DNA of 15,432 bases. Source: Candidatus Levyibacteriota bacterium (GTDB lineage Bacteria > Patescibacteriota > Microgenomatia > Levybacterales > UBA12049). Below, one piece after another: positions 1 to 7,887 of the stretch (within the stretch, counting starts at the first letter, position 1; each line of letters opens with the position of its first letter). The position numbers and the translations under genes are program-made. A model generated the notes under the pieces. That model was not told the origin of the DNA. It made no database searches and worked only from the letters and a program-made list of their open reading frames with translations. The DNA lies in assembly GCA_023245515.1 (NCBI GenBank), contig JAHFKE010000025.1, positions 1 to 15,432 of the forward strand, given 5' to 3'.

Positions 1-1
1 G

Positions 2-3000
2 ACTGTCACAGGCTTTGCTCAGGGAGCAGTGCTCTACACTAACGGATCAGCAGTTATCGCACAAGCAACAGGTACCTCCTCCCAACTCCTCCATGGTGGA
101 ACAACTCCAGCCTTTGGAGCCGTTGCCTTAGCATCAGAAGTCTCAGGCATCCTCCCAACAGCCAATGGAGGATCATGGTGGAATTCATCAAGTGGCGCGT
201 TGTATACAGGGAATTCAACTCTTGATCTCTTGGTTGGGGGTACCTCCACAGCTGCTGCCAAATTTGGCTTCCTCAACGTGGCAGGGGGTACGCCAACTGC
301 AAGTATTTCTGCCAACTCGGGGAATATTGCCACCACCCTGTCAGGACTTGGCGTACTAGGCACTACCAATGCTCAGACACTAACCCTTGGTAGTGCTTCA
401 ACAGGCGATATCGCCATTGCTCCTGCCGGATCATCTGCTCTCACAGTTGCCACAGGAGGGAATGTTGGTATTGGGACAACAACACCAGGATTTCTTTTAG
501 ATGTTTCAAAGTCACAAAATACTGGCACTGCTATTATGGCTGCCAATGCTAATAGCGGAACTGGTGCTTTCGCAGAACTGTTTTCAAGCAATGACAGAAC
601 GCAGACAGGAGCATTACGATTGATTACGATGGGGACAGGGTGGACAACGGTGGGAGCCTTTACTCAAGACGCAGGTGTTCTCTCTGCTGATACGGGTCTT
701 TCAGGAGGACTCTCTATTATGACCAGAGCCAATGCTCCGATTAGATTCTATACAAATGGCTCAGGCAATGAGCGTCTGCGCATCACTGAATCTGGTAGTG
801 TCGGCATTGGTACGATTGCTCCAGTTGCCAAACTAGATGTGGTGGGTGCGGGCTCAGCTACTGCCCCAATAGCTTCTCTTTCAGGCTCAACAACGTTTGC
901 AGGATTTGTGATCGACAACACAGGTGCCGGTGATCTCTTCACCGCATCCAAATCAGGCGCCACCAAATTCACCATCCTTAATAGCGGCAATATCCAATTC
1001 GCAGGATCTACCAACTTCTTGGGAACGCTCGCATCTGCTGCAACAGCTGCCAGAACATGGACCCTTCCTGATGCCACAGGTACGATTTGTATCAGCGGCT
1101 CAACCTGTGCAACATCAGGAACAGTAGGTTATTGGAACCAAACAACAGCAGGCACTATATTCCCAGGCAACTCAACTGTAGACCTACTACTTGGTGCAAC
1201 AGCAACTGCTAGTGCCAAATTCGGCTTTCTGAATGTCGCAGGAGGAACTCCAACAGCTTCTATCTCAGCTAATTCGGGAAATAATGCAGTTTATTTGAGT
1301 GGAAACGGTGTATTAGCAACAGTTAATAACGCTACCCTGACAATTGGTAGCTCTACAACAGGCGATGTAGTTTTGGCTTCCGGGGGCGTAACAGCCATGA
1401 CGGTGAATCCATCGGGCTTTATTGGAGTTGGCCTCGCAAACCCCTCCGCCAAACTCACTGTCTATCAGGGAAACATTCTGATTAATAACGGCGGCTCAGA
1501 TAACGGTAACTTTATTGATGATTATGTTCCAACTGTTGGAAATGCAGTTTCTCTTTGCTATGACAATAGCAACGGACTCTTTGGTGCCTGTCCTTCCGAC
1601 GCAAGATTTAAAGAGAATATTAGATATATGGATGGAGGAGGACTGGATACTGTAAGACAACTCAAGCCGGTCACATTTAACTGGATCAATGGCGATGGCG
1701 AAGATGAGATTGGATTTATAGCACAAGATGTCCTAACTGTTGCCCCTGGCGCTGTCGTCATGCATCAAGATGGCTACTACGGCCTGAGGCAACAATCAGT
1801 CCTCCCATTAGCGGTGCAGGCAATCAAAGAGATTGATACCAAGCTAACTGCGGTTGAGACCAAAACTACTTCTCTCCTAGCAGGCTTTACCATCTCAAGC
1901 GAAGGAAATGTGACACTCGAAGGCAAGAGTCTGGTTGATAACTTGGGAAATATCAACAATAATATAGCGTCAGTTTCAGCTTCGCTAAGCATTGATCATG
2001 ATAGATTAGATACGCTTACAACAACAGTAGGATTCATGCAATCTCTCATAGACAATATTAATGCAGGTCTCGTACAGGTGCAACAGGTAACTACCAACTC
2101 CCTTTCTGTAACAACAGATAACATAACCATAGGCGGTCAAACTATAAATCACTATATCGAAGAGATAGTTTCACAAATCCTTAATACTCAATTACTGACT
2201 TTCAACTCCTCTCATTTGGTGTCACCCACAGCTGATATAAACACCGTTCATACCAATCTCATCAGCCCTCTGGCTTCAGAATCAGCTATCTCAGTCAGCC
2301 TGGACGATTCAAAATTCACTATCCATGCAGATAAGACTGCAACAAGCGCCGCAGTAGCTACCATCGATAACCAAGGAAATGCCCGCTTTGCCGGAGATAT
2401 TGAGGCGAGGCAAGCTAGCTTCTCAGGAACGCTAAGAGCCAAAAAAATAATCGCAGACGAGATAGAAGGGTTGAATATCAAGACGAGCACGCTCTCAGCA
2501 ACATACATCACCAATGTCACTAATATATATAATGGTATATCTTCCCCCAGCGCTACCCCTACCCCAACTGCGTCTGGTTCGGGAGAGTTCTCAGCTTCAG
2601 GAAGCGGAAGCCTCTCCCCCAACCCTCCTCTCAATAATAACTATGCCAATATCTCATCTCTTTCAGGCTTGCTCGGTTACGTACCCACATTCAATTCCGA
2701 CTTCGGGACCTTCAACCAAGGCCTGATGGTCTTTGGACCAAGCAGCCTCTCTGATGTTTCGGTCACAGGACAACTGTCCATAGGCTCAAATATGTTTCTG
2801 ACCCAAAATTCAATTAATACCATCGGAACCGACCTCAGCATTCAGTCGCTCAGGCAGGGAAATATATCCTTCATGGCAGGACTGATCAATATAGACACCG
2901 ACGGCAATCTTAATGTAGGCGGCAATGCCACTTTTGAAAAGAAAGTCACCGTGAAAGGCACGCTTGTGGCAGGGCTTATCGCCCCTGTTCCTGACGAGGA

Positions 3001-3445
3001 TCTTATCATCTCTCTTGGGGGAAATGGCGAGGTGGGCAGCTCGCTTCTTGTAAAAAATGCCAGCGGGTCAGCAGTCCTCAGTATCAATAGATTCGGGGAC
3101 CTCATAGCCTCAGGAGCAGGCAAGTTCAAGACTGTTGCAGCCAACGCCCTATCTATAGTACGAGGAGCACAAGCCGATACCTCCCTCACCGAAACGGTAG
3201 CGAGTGGATCTGCCGGCCTCTCCGTCATCACAGCCAATGAGACAGAGCGCACCATCTTTAGTCCATACGTCAATCAAGATTCACTGATTTATGTGACAGC
3301 CACATCCGATACTCAAGGTATGATTCCCTACATTGCCAGACAGACGCAAGAAAATCTACAGACCAACACGAAAGGCTCTTTCACTGTTCAAATAACCTCT
3401 TCCACAACGCAAAATATCAAATTTAATTGGTGGATAGTAAATTAG
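2..3445 (+). CDS. Giant repetitive surface/tail-fibre-like protein with internal peptidase S74 chaperone domain (5' partial)
   Basis: The reading frame is open from the first complete codon at base 2, so the start lies upstream; 1147 residues are visible. The N-terminal half is Gly/Ser/Thr/Ala-rich, with beta-fibre motifs of the form GNVGIGTTTP..LDV (three visible copies, near bases 460, 795 and 1420) and two copies of a ~105-residue module. Bases ~1590-1830 encode an S74 intramolecular-chaperone domain: PSDARFKENI, then LKPVTFNW, then DEIGFIAQDV, followed by the usual helical tail (LPLAVQAIKEIDTKL). In this family the polypeptide is cut by its own chaperone at the Ser-Asp at the domain start (here bases 1595-1600). 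About 540 further residues follow, with a Ser/Pro-rich hinge near 2540-2630 and more fibre-like repeats. It is probably an exported, trimeric cell-surface fibre. No signal peptide or anchor can be judged because the 5' end is missing. Confidence 0.85.
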   Translation, partial: TVTGFAQGAVLYTNGSAVIAQATGTSSQLLHGGTTPAFGAVALASEVSGILPTANGGSWWNSSSGALYTGNSTLDLLVGGTSTAAAKFGFLNVAGGTPTASISANSGNIATTLSGLGVLGTTNAQTLTLGSASTGDIAIAPAGSSALTVATGGNVGIGTTTPGFLLDVSKSQNTGTAIMAANANSGTGAFAELFSSNDRTQTGALRLITMGTGWTTVGAFTQDAGVLSADTGLSGGLSIMTRANAPIRFYTNGSGNERLRITESGSVGIGTIAPVAKLDVVGAGSATAPIASLSGSTTFAGFVIDNTGAGDLFTASKSGATKFTILNSGNIQFAGSTNFLGTLASAATAARTWTLPDATGTICISGSTCATSGTVGYWNQTTAGTIFPGNSTVDLLLGATATASAKFGFLNVAGGTPTASISANSGNNAVYLSGNGVLATVNNATLTIGSSTTGDVVLASGGVTAMTVNPSGFIGVGLANPSAKLTVYQGNILINNGGSDNGNFIDDYVPTVGNAVSLCYDNSNGLFGACPSDARFKENIRYMDGGGLDTVRQLKPVTFNWINGDGEDEIGFIAQDVLTVAPGAVVMHQDGYYGLRQQSVLPLAVQAIKEIDTKLTAVETKTTSLLAGFTISSEGNVTLEGKSLVDNLGNINNNIASVSASLSIDHDRLDTLTTTVGFMQSLIDNINAGLVQVQQVTTNSLSVTTDNITIGGQTINHYIEEIVSQILNTQLLTFNSSHLVSPTADINTVHTNLISPLASESAISVSLDDSKFTIHADKTATSAAVATIDNQGNARFAGDIEARQASFSGTLRAKKIIADEIEGLNIKTSTLSATYITNVTNIYNGISSPSATPTPTASGSGEFSASGSGSLSPNPPLNNNYANISSLSGLLGYVPTFNSDFGTFNQGLMVFGPSSLSDVSVTGQLSIGSNMFLTQNSINTIGTDLSIQSLRQGNISFMAGLINIDTDGNLNVGGNATFEKKVTVKGTLVAGLIAPVPDEDLIISLGGNGEVGSSLLVKNASGSAVLSINRFGDLIASGAGKFKTVAANALSIVRGAQADTSLTETVASGSAGLSVITANETERTIFSPYVNQDSLIYVTATSDTQGMIPYIARQTQENLQTNTKGSFTVQITSSTTQNIKFNWWIVN
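176..490 (+). repeat. Fibre module, copy 1
   Basis: First copy of a coding repeat of about 105 residues in the large surface protein. It runs from WWNSSSG through NSTLDLLVGG, KFGFLNVAGGTPTASISANS and LTLGSASTGD to the motif GNVGIGTTTP. Bases 259-325 align closely with 1216-1282 of the second copy, with mainly synonymous differences, so the protein is constrained more than the DNA. Confidence 0.8.
1130..1446 (+). repeat. Fibre module, copy 2
   Basis: Second copy of the ~105-residue module (YWNQTTAG, NSTVDLLLGA, KFGFLNVAGGTPTASISANS, LTIGSSTTGD, ending at GFIGVGLANP). It lies immediately before the S74 domain. The central 20 residues are identical to copy 1 although the codons differ. Confidence 0.8.
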
Positions 3446-3457
3446 CCAACCTTATCC

Positions 3458-3487
3458 TTGACATTATATCCTAGCAATTGTTAAAGT
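3458..3487 (+). promoter_or_regulatory. Predicted promoter of the O-antigen-ligase-like gene
   Basis: The -35 is TTGACA (3458-3463), the spacer is 18 bases and the extended -10 is TGTTAAAGT (3479-3487). A start point about seven bases downstream would fall near 3494, only a few bases before the ATG at 3499. The mRNA would therefore be almost leaderless, which argues against the in-frame TTG at 3478 as the start. Confidence 0.5.
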
Positions 3488-3498
3488 TTAGATACACT

Positions 3499-5634
3499 AT
3501 GAGCAAGTCTAAAAAAGAATTCTTATCCTACTTAGAAAATCTGGGTATTTTCGTACTCTGCTTCTTTCTCGTAGCCCTCCCTGTTCTCTTCTTGAGCACC
3601 ACTACCGACGCTTTCGTTTTGCCTAAGCAACTACTCTTGATCTCTGCAGCAACCCTTTCGATCTTACTTTTGGGGATAAAGACGATCGTAGAAGGCAAGC
3701 TTCGATTTAAGAGTTCTCCATTTGATATTCCCATACTACTCTTTCTTGCAATCTCCTTCTTCTCTGCAGTATTCAGTGCCAATCACTATGACTCATACAC
3801 CTTCTTTGTGCCTATCCTGTTCGCCGTGCTACTCTACTTCGTAATAGTAGGGCTGGTAAAGGGAGAGAAACAGCTACTGCTCATTCTTGCTTCTTTAACT
3901 CTGGGAGGGGTTGCTTCTTCAGCAATAACCATTCTTTCTTTTTTTAAAATATATCCGCTTCCCTTTCCATACACACACGTACAATACTTTACTACCTTTG
4001 GGTCACTCCTTGATCAAGCAATTTATCTAGCAGTTGTCCTTCCTATCAGTGGCTACTTCGCGTATAGCTTCTTTTCTTCTTTAAAGACGAGCAGAGAAAC
4101 GAGGGCAAGCGGATACAAAACACTCTTTACCGCATCTTTCCTCATCATTCTTGCATCTCTTGGAATAACAGTTTATATGCTTGCAACGACCCAAAAGCCA
4201 CTTATTCTTCCTTTTGAGGTCGGACTCCAAACCTCATTTGCCTCAATCTCGCAGGATTCTCTCAACGTAATCAAAAGCTTCCTCGTAGGAAGTGGTATAG
4301 GAACATACATGACAGACTTCTCACGCTTTAAGCCTGTATCATACAATCTTAATAACGACCTTTGGACATTTACCTTTTTCCGCTCATCAAGCTTCTTCCT
4401 GGAACTCCTTGCTACAACCGGACTGCTTGGAGTGGGAGCATTCCTGCTACTTGTCTATCGCGTTGTGAAAGAAAAGGAATTTTTCCTCCCAATCATACTT
4501 GTCATCGTTGCAGCCTTCCTGCTTCCCTTCTCCTTTACGCTTACCGCGCTTCTCTTTATCGTTCTTGCTGTTTTTGCTGTGGGAAGAATTCATGCAAATC
4601 CCGACAAGTATGGAGAGGTTGACTTCTATCTTGTTGCTCTAAAACGGGGATTGCTCGTAGCTTCACCTGACGGAGAAAGACCACACCAGTCTCAGGCTGA
4701 AAAGAAGTTTGAAAAAATTTTACCACTACTGGCATGTATCGTGCTATTTGCAGTGACACTGGTTCCATTTTACTTCGTACTAAGATTTGCTATTTCAGAT
4801 TTTGTCTTTCAAAAATCGCTAGTCAGCGCTTCCCAGAACAAAGCACTTGAGACGTACAACCAGCAGGTCGCCGCAATCAATATGTTCCCCTATCGCGACG
4901 TGTATTACCTGTCATTCTCTCAGACCAATCTCGCCCTTGCTAATGCACTAGCCACCAACCAAGGCCAGAACAAGGACAAGCCTGATGCACAGATCCAACA
5001 ACAAATCCTCACTCTCATCCAACAATCAATCAATTCGGGTAGGAATGCGACTACTATGGCACCTCTCACCTCGCGCAATTGGAACAACCTCTCATCTATT
5101 TACCGAGCGCTTATCGGATTTGGAGAAAATGCTGACAAATTTGCCGTCCTGACACTCCAGCAGGCAATCAGCTTGGATCCAAATAATCCCCAACAATATA
5201 TTGATCTCGGAGGTGTTTACTACCAGCTTGGACAATATGACGAGGCTGCTAGACAATTCCAAATAGCTATAAATATGAAGAAGGACTATGCCAACGCTTA
5301 CTACAACCTCGGTCACGCACTTGAGCAAAAAGAAGATTTCCAGGGAGCACTCAATGCCTACCAAATAGTTAGACAGCTCTCAGCAGCAAATCCTGAGAAC
5401 GTAAAGAAAGTGGATGCTGACATAGCTGTACTTCAGGAAAAAGCAAAGGCAAAAGAAGCTCAGCCTGTAGCAAGTGGAGGATCAGAGGTAAAACCACAAG
5501 CAGGCCAGACGCCACTGGATGTAAATAAGCCTGGAACAACACTTCCTGAAAGAGATCCACGGGTGAAGATCCCTGCACCTACAGTCTCGCCTGCTCCTTC
5601 AAAGGCAGAAGCACAACCAACTCCATCGCTTTAA
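3499..5634 (+). CDS. O-antigen ligase/polymerase-like membrane protein with C-terminal TPRs
   Basis: 711 residues from the ATG at 3499. The N-terminal ~430 residues hold many hydrophobic spans (first at about 12-34, VALPVLFLSTTTDAF just after). They end in a Wzy_C/WaaL-like signature: SGIGTYMTDFSR near residue 265 and FFLELLATTGLLGVGAFLLL near 298. Members of that family join sugar polymers to a carrier at the membrane. The His that normally precedes the LELLATTG block is not seen (FRSSSFF here), so ligase activity is uncertain. After a final span near 415-440 the protein has two TPR units (about 550-630, NPQQYIDLGGVYYQLGQYDE and YANAYYNLGHALEQKEDF). The tail from 655 is Lys/Ala/Pro-rich and probably disordered. 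It ends 13 bases from the convergent gene at 5648, and no clear terminator lies between them. Confidence 0.75.
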   Translation: MSKSKKEFLSYLENLGIFVLCFFLVALPVLFLSTTTDAFVLPKQLLLISAATLSILLLGIKTIVEGKLRFKSSPFDIPILLFLAISFFSAVFSANHYDSYTFFVPILFAVLLYFVIVGLVKGEKQLLLILASLTLGGVASSAITILSFFKIYPLPFPYTHVQYFTTFGSLLDQAIYLAVVLPISGYFAYSFFSSLKTSRETRASGYKTLFTASFLIILASLGITVYMLATTQKPLILPFEVGLQTSFASISQDSLNVIKSFLVGSGIGTYMTDFSRFKPVSYNLNNDLWTFTFFRSSSFFLELLATTGLLGVGAFLLLVYRVVKEKEFFLPIILVIVAAFLLPFSFTLTALLFIVLAVFAVGRIHANPDKYGEVDFYLVALKRGLLVASPDGERPHQSQAEKKFEKILPLLACIVLFAVTLVPFYFVLRFAISDFVFQKSLVSASQNKALETYNQQVAAINMFPYRDVYYLSFSQTNLALANALATNQGQNKDKPDAQIQQQILTLIQQSINSGRNATTMAPLTSRNWNNLSSIYRALIGFGENADKFAVLTLQQAISLDPNNPQQYIDLGGVYYQLGQYDEAARQFQIAINMKKDYANAYYNLGHALEQKEDFQGALNAYQIVRQLSAANPENVKKVDADIAVLQEKAKAKEAQPVASGGSEVKPQAGQTPLDVNKPGTTLPERDPRVKIPAPTVSPAPSKAEAQPTPSL

Positions 5635-5647
5635 CATAACAGTAAGG

Positions 5648-6409
5648 TTAGATAGCTTTTCTTCCCTCAGAGCGCGCGCCAAGCTCAGCACCCCTAACAC
5701 TTGGAGGAAAACCTGAATCTATTTCCAAAATCCCTTCTTTTGTAAAACTCGCAATGAGAATACTGCCGCTCTGTCGTGAACCAGAGAGTCTTGCAAAATT
5801 CATAGGACTGCGAGAATCGAAATACTCACCGCTTAATTCTTTACCTAAAAGTTGAGAGGCAACAACATACGTCTCAATCCTTTGCCCTTCCCTTTCCTGC
5901 GATCTGATAAACTCTTCAGCTTCTTCTTCAGTAGTACTTCTATTGGGAGTATAGAACTCCATTTCAACATCGAGACATCCGCCCTTCTCCGATGCATTGT
6001 CGATAATACCTTTCTGAAGATCGACAGCTCCCATAGCTGGAAACATTTTATGAAGAGCGAAAAGACCTCCAATAGACATCATCCCATCCGGCATTAAAAC
6101 TACCGCTCTCCTATCAGCCCGTAAATCAGAAAGTTCTTCTGCTGAACGGTCGCACCTTGGGATTTCCAAATAATAGTCAACGCCTGAATCCCGTATCTTC
6201 TTATTCCAAAATGACTGATACAGATCGTCGACGATTTGAGGCGTTAGTGCATCTTCCCTCCAGGCTTTTTTATATTCTATTTTTGCTAAAGATAATTTCC
6301 TCTCAGGAGAGGCGTAAAGATCTTCCACCTGTCTGCGGGCGGCTTCGACCTCTCTTTGATTTCTAGCCATCCAATCCCTGAACTGAAACTCAACATTCTC
6401 TCCTGTCAT
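5648..6409 (-). CDS. Uncharacterised 253-aa protein
   Basis: I do not recognise a family. The protein is soluble, with no signal peptide or membrane span. Residues 1-75 are charged and helical (RNQREVEAARRQVEDLYASP). The middle part is alpha/beta-like (RAVVLMPDGMMSIGGLFALHKMF near 102-124). An acidic helical stretch (STTEEEAEEFIRSQEREGQR, ~158-177) precedes a beta-rich end (SGSILIASFTKEGILEIDSGF). The ATG at 6407-6409 is preceded by a promoter whose expected start point is only about two bases upstream, so the message is probably leaderless. The gene is convergent with the O-antigen-ligase-like gene and followed upstream by a long palindrome-rich spacer. Its length, codon use and promoter support a real gene, but function is unknown. 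Confidence 0.7.
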   Translation of the reverse strand: MTGENVEFQFRDWMARNQREVEAARRQVEDLYASPERKLSLAKIEYKKAWREDALTPQIVDDLYQSFWNKKIRDSGVDYYLEIPRCDRSAEELSDLRADRRAVVLMPDGMMSIGGLFALHKMFPAMGAVDLQKGIIDNASEKGGCLDVEMEFYTPNRSTTEEEAEEFIRSQEREGQRIETYVVASQLLGKELSGEYFDSRSPMNFARLSGSRQSGSILIASFTKEGILEIDSGFPPSVRGAELGARSEGRKAI

Positions 6410-6417
6410 AGATCAGC

Positions 6418-6447
6418 ATTTTATCACACAAAATGACTCATTATCAA
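6418..6447 (-). promoter_or_regulatory. Predicted promoter of the 253-aa gene (leaderless)
   Basis: Read on the minus strand: -35 TTGATA (6442-6447), 18-base spacer, -10 TAAAAT (6418-6423). The start codon begins at 6409, so the predicted start point near 6411 leaves almost no 5' untranslated region. A second TTGACA lies just upstream (6453-6458) without a good -10 at normal spacing. Confidence 0.5.
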
Positions 6448-6492
6448 ACTTTTGTCAACAATATTTTTCAAAGGGTGTTCAAGATGATATTC

Positions 6493-6526
6493 TCTATAAA
6501 ATAATGTACGTATCTATAAAACAATG
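6493..6526. repeat. Two 14-base direct repeats spaced 20 bases
   Basis: TCTATAAAATAATG (6493-6506) and TCTATAAAACAATG (6513-6526) differ at one base and repeat with a 20-base period, about two helical turns. They lie in the noncoding spacer 6410-6780. An operator for a dimeric regulator is possible. No gene start faces them closely, so the role is unknown. Confidence 0.4.
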
Positions 6527-6572
6527 GATAAAAGTGCAGCAAAAATATGGAAACAGTCGTCAGCTGGCGGGG

Positions 6573-6606
6573 CCAAGTCAAACTTGGTTAGTCGCGTTTG
6601 ACGCGA
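6573..6606. repeat. Two adjacent short perfect hairpins
   Basis: CCAAGT-caa-ACTTGG (6573-6587) and TCGCGT-ttg-ACGCGA (6592-6606) are perfect 6-bp stems with 3-base loops, four bases apart. They lie in the same spacer as the REP-like palindrome at 6656. Neither is followed by a T-run, so they are not ordinary terminators. They may be part of a small structured RNA or a palindromic repeat cluster. Confidence 0.5.
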
Positions 6607-6655
6607 TCCAGCATCGCTCATTGAAAACTGGCATGGCACCAATAAGACAAGAGAG

Positions 6656-6675
6656 ATTCTGGGCGAAGCCAGAAT
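6656..6675. repeat. REP-like palindrome
   Basis: ATTCTGG-gcgaag-CCAGAAT is a perfect 7-bp stem with a 6-base loop, flanked by GAG and GACGG. The form (palindrome followed by GACGG) resembles the dispersed extragenic palindromes known in many bacterial genomes. Only one copy is seen in this window, so repeat status elsewhere is inferred. Confidence 0.45.
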
Positions 6676-6699
6676 GACGGCCAGACAATTCTTCATCAA

Positions 6700-6757
6700 A
6701 AAACCCGAATCATCGAAATCTTCATAAGATATGAAAATCTCAAATTTTCCGGGTTTT
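6700..6757 (-). terminator. Intrinsic terminator of the zinc-ribbon gene
   Basis: On the minus strand AAAACCCG (6757-6750) pairs with CGGGTTTT (6707-6700), and the T-run continues to 6698. The loop itself contains a nested stem (TTCAT/ATGAA, 6721-6735). It begins 24 bases after the stop codon of the zinc-ribbon gene, the expected place for a terminator. Confidence 0.6.
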
Positions 6758-6780
6758 CTGGTTTCCAAAAGAAAAAGCTA

Positions 6781-7092
6781 TTATGCTTGTTCTTCTCTTT
6801 GCTTTCTGAAACAATTTCTGCAAAGAACTGGCTTATCGCCTTTTGGTTGGAAAGGAACAGTATCTTCTGCTCCACAATTAGAACAAGTTATAGGGAAAGA
6901 TTGTCTTGGACCTCTATCTCCACCTGCTCCTCCACCTCCGTTACCGAAAGCAGCACGAGCTTTTACTCTACAATCTTTGCAACGCAAAGGCGCATTGAAG
7001 CCTTTTTGCTGATAAAACTCTTGTTCTTCTGCTGTCCAAACGAATTCGCGACCGCAGTCTTTACATTGAATATTTTGATTTTGTAATGCCAC
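6781..7092 (-). CDS. Dual zinc-ribbon protein
   Basis: 103 residues, starting at a GTG (7090-7092) with a purine-rich SD-like GAGGGGGTGA about eight bases upstream. There are two Cys4 modules: Cys10/13/38/41 (CKDCGREFVW..., of the zf-trcl 'probable zinc-ribbon' type) and Cys70/73/91/94 (CSNCGAEDTVPFQPKGDKPVLCRNC). They are joined by a Gly-rich linker (residues 50-60). All eight metal ligands are present. Proteins of this kind are small cytoplasmic nucleic-acid- or protein-binding factors and are common in CPR genomes; the exact role is unknown. The gene is monocistronic, with its own promoter (7201-7211), a ~100-base leader and a terminator. Its start codon lies in one arm of a potential hairpin. 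Confidence 0.85.
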   Translation of the reverse strand: MALQNQNIQCKDCGREFVWTAEEQEFYQQKGFNAPLRCKDCRVKARAAFGNGGGGAGGDRGPRQSFPITCSNCGAEDTVPFQPKGDKPVLCRNCFRKQREEQA

Positions 7093-7131
7093 TAGGATTC
7101 ACCCCCTCTCGTTTCCTGTTCATCCTAAGTG
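7090..7131 (-). promoter_or_regulatory. Leader hairpin covering the start codon of the zinc-ribbon gene
   Basis: On the minus strand CACTTAGGAT (7131-7122) can pair with ATCCTAGTG (7098-7090) with one bulged T. The GTG start codon is the last three bases of the second arm, and the purine-rich SD-like stretch sits in the loop. Another stem, GTAGTT-gaaaga-AACTAC, lies further up the same leader (7170-7187). This could make initiation depend on temperature or a bound factor. Confidence 0.45.
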
Positions 7132-7200
7132 ACTAGTGAGGCGTTTAACCGAACTGTCTTAGTGAGATTGGAACACGTAGTTTCTTTCAACTACTCTTAC

Positions 7201-7211
7201 ATTATACCACA
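7201..7211 (-). promoter_or_regulatory. Extended -10 promoter of the zinc-ribbon gene
   Basis: On the minus strand TGTGGTATAAT contains a consensus TATAAT (7201-7206) with an extended -10 TG. No good -35 is seen at 17 bases. The start point would be near 7194, giving a leader of about 100 bases. Confidence 0.5.
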
Positions 7212-7228
7212 TCAAGGTTTACAAGGGG

Positions 7229-7870
7229 TTAAAACAGAGAAAGTAAGTCCTCAAAAGAACTAAAACAGTAATCTGCAGCCTCAGATGTACCATACAGCAT
7301 ACACGTCTGCATTCCTAACGTTTTTGCTGGTTGTATATCAACTTTCTCACGATCGCCCACATATAAAATCTGCTCTGCGGGCAATTGTGACTTCTCAATC
7401 ATTAAGCGAAAACCCTCTAAGTCTGGCTTCCTCGTAGTAACATCGTCTCCTGAGAGAACATGGGTAAAAAGACTCTGGGGGATCTCAAGATGTCCTAATA
7501 ACGCTTGTATCTGTTTGTGCTGAAAGTTAGTAAATAATGATATTGGCACAAGTGCGCGCAATGCTTCCAGCGTCCGCAAAACATTATTATCCGGAGCAAA
7601 GAAAGAGGTTCTATCGAAGTCGTCAGCAGCCTTTTGCCAGTAATCATCAGGCTTGCCCAAGGATCTGAACACGGCAGACCTACTTCCATGCTTCTTATAA
7701 AGATCGTCATATTCTGACTGTAGCGTTTTCCAATCAGAAGTAGTAGTCAGTCCTGAGTAAACTTTGTAAGAATACTCTCCAAGAGCTTTCTTGAGATCGG
7801 GGTTTTCTTGGTAGAGAGTACCGGCCAGATCAAACCAGATATGCTTAATATTACGACCGACCTTTACCAT
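7229..7870 (-). CDS. HAD-superfamily hydrolase-like protein with DxA motif
   Basis: 213 residues. HAD motifs are visible in order: motif I WFDLAGTLY with Asp14, motif II LFTNF with Thr114, motif III Lys148 (TRKPD), and motif IV YVGDREKVD with Asp173 and Asp178. A helical cap (about residues 22-95) follows motif I. The nucleophile Asp14 is present, but the second Asp of the usual DxD is Ala16, as in phosphonatase-type HADs (DxA). A simple phosphomonoesterase role is therefore less certain. The start codon is 17 bases after the 3' end of tRNA-Ala on the same strand, with no SD site, so it may be expressed from the tRNA transcript. Substrate unknown. Confidence 0.8.
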   Translation of the reverse strand: MVKVGRNIKHIWFDLAGTLYQENPDLKKALGEYSYKVYSGLTTTSDWKTLQSEYDDLYKKHGSRSAVFRSLGKPDDYWQKAADDFDRTSFFAPDNNVLRTLEALRALVPISLFTNFQHKQIQALLGHLEIPQSLFTHVLSGDDVTTRKPDLEGFRLMIEKSQLPAEQILYVGDREKVDIQPAKTLGMQTCMLYGTSEAADYCFSSFEDLLSLF

Positions 7871-7887
7871 AATAGATATACTCTAAG

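Noticed and set aside
2842..3273. Antisense ORFs within the large surface protein (also 748-1077 and 2248-2634)
   Set aside because: They mirror the repetitive Gly/Ser/Ala codons of the plus-strand gene and show no family features.
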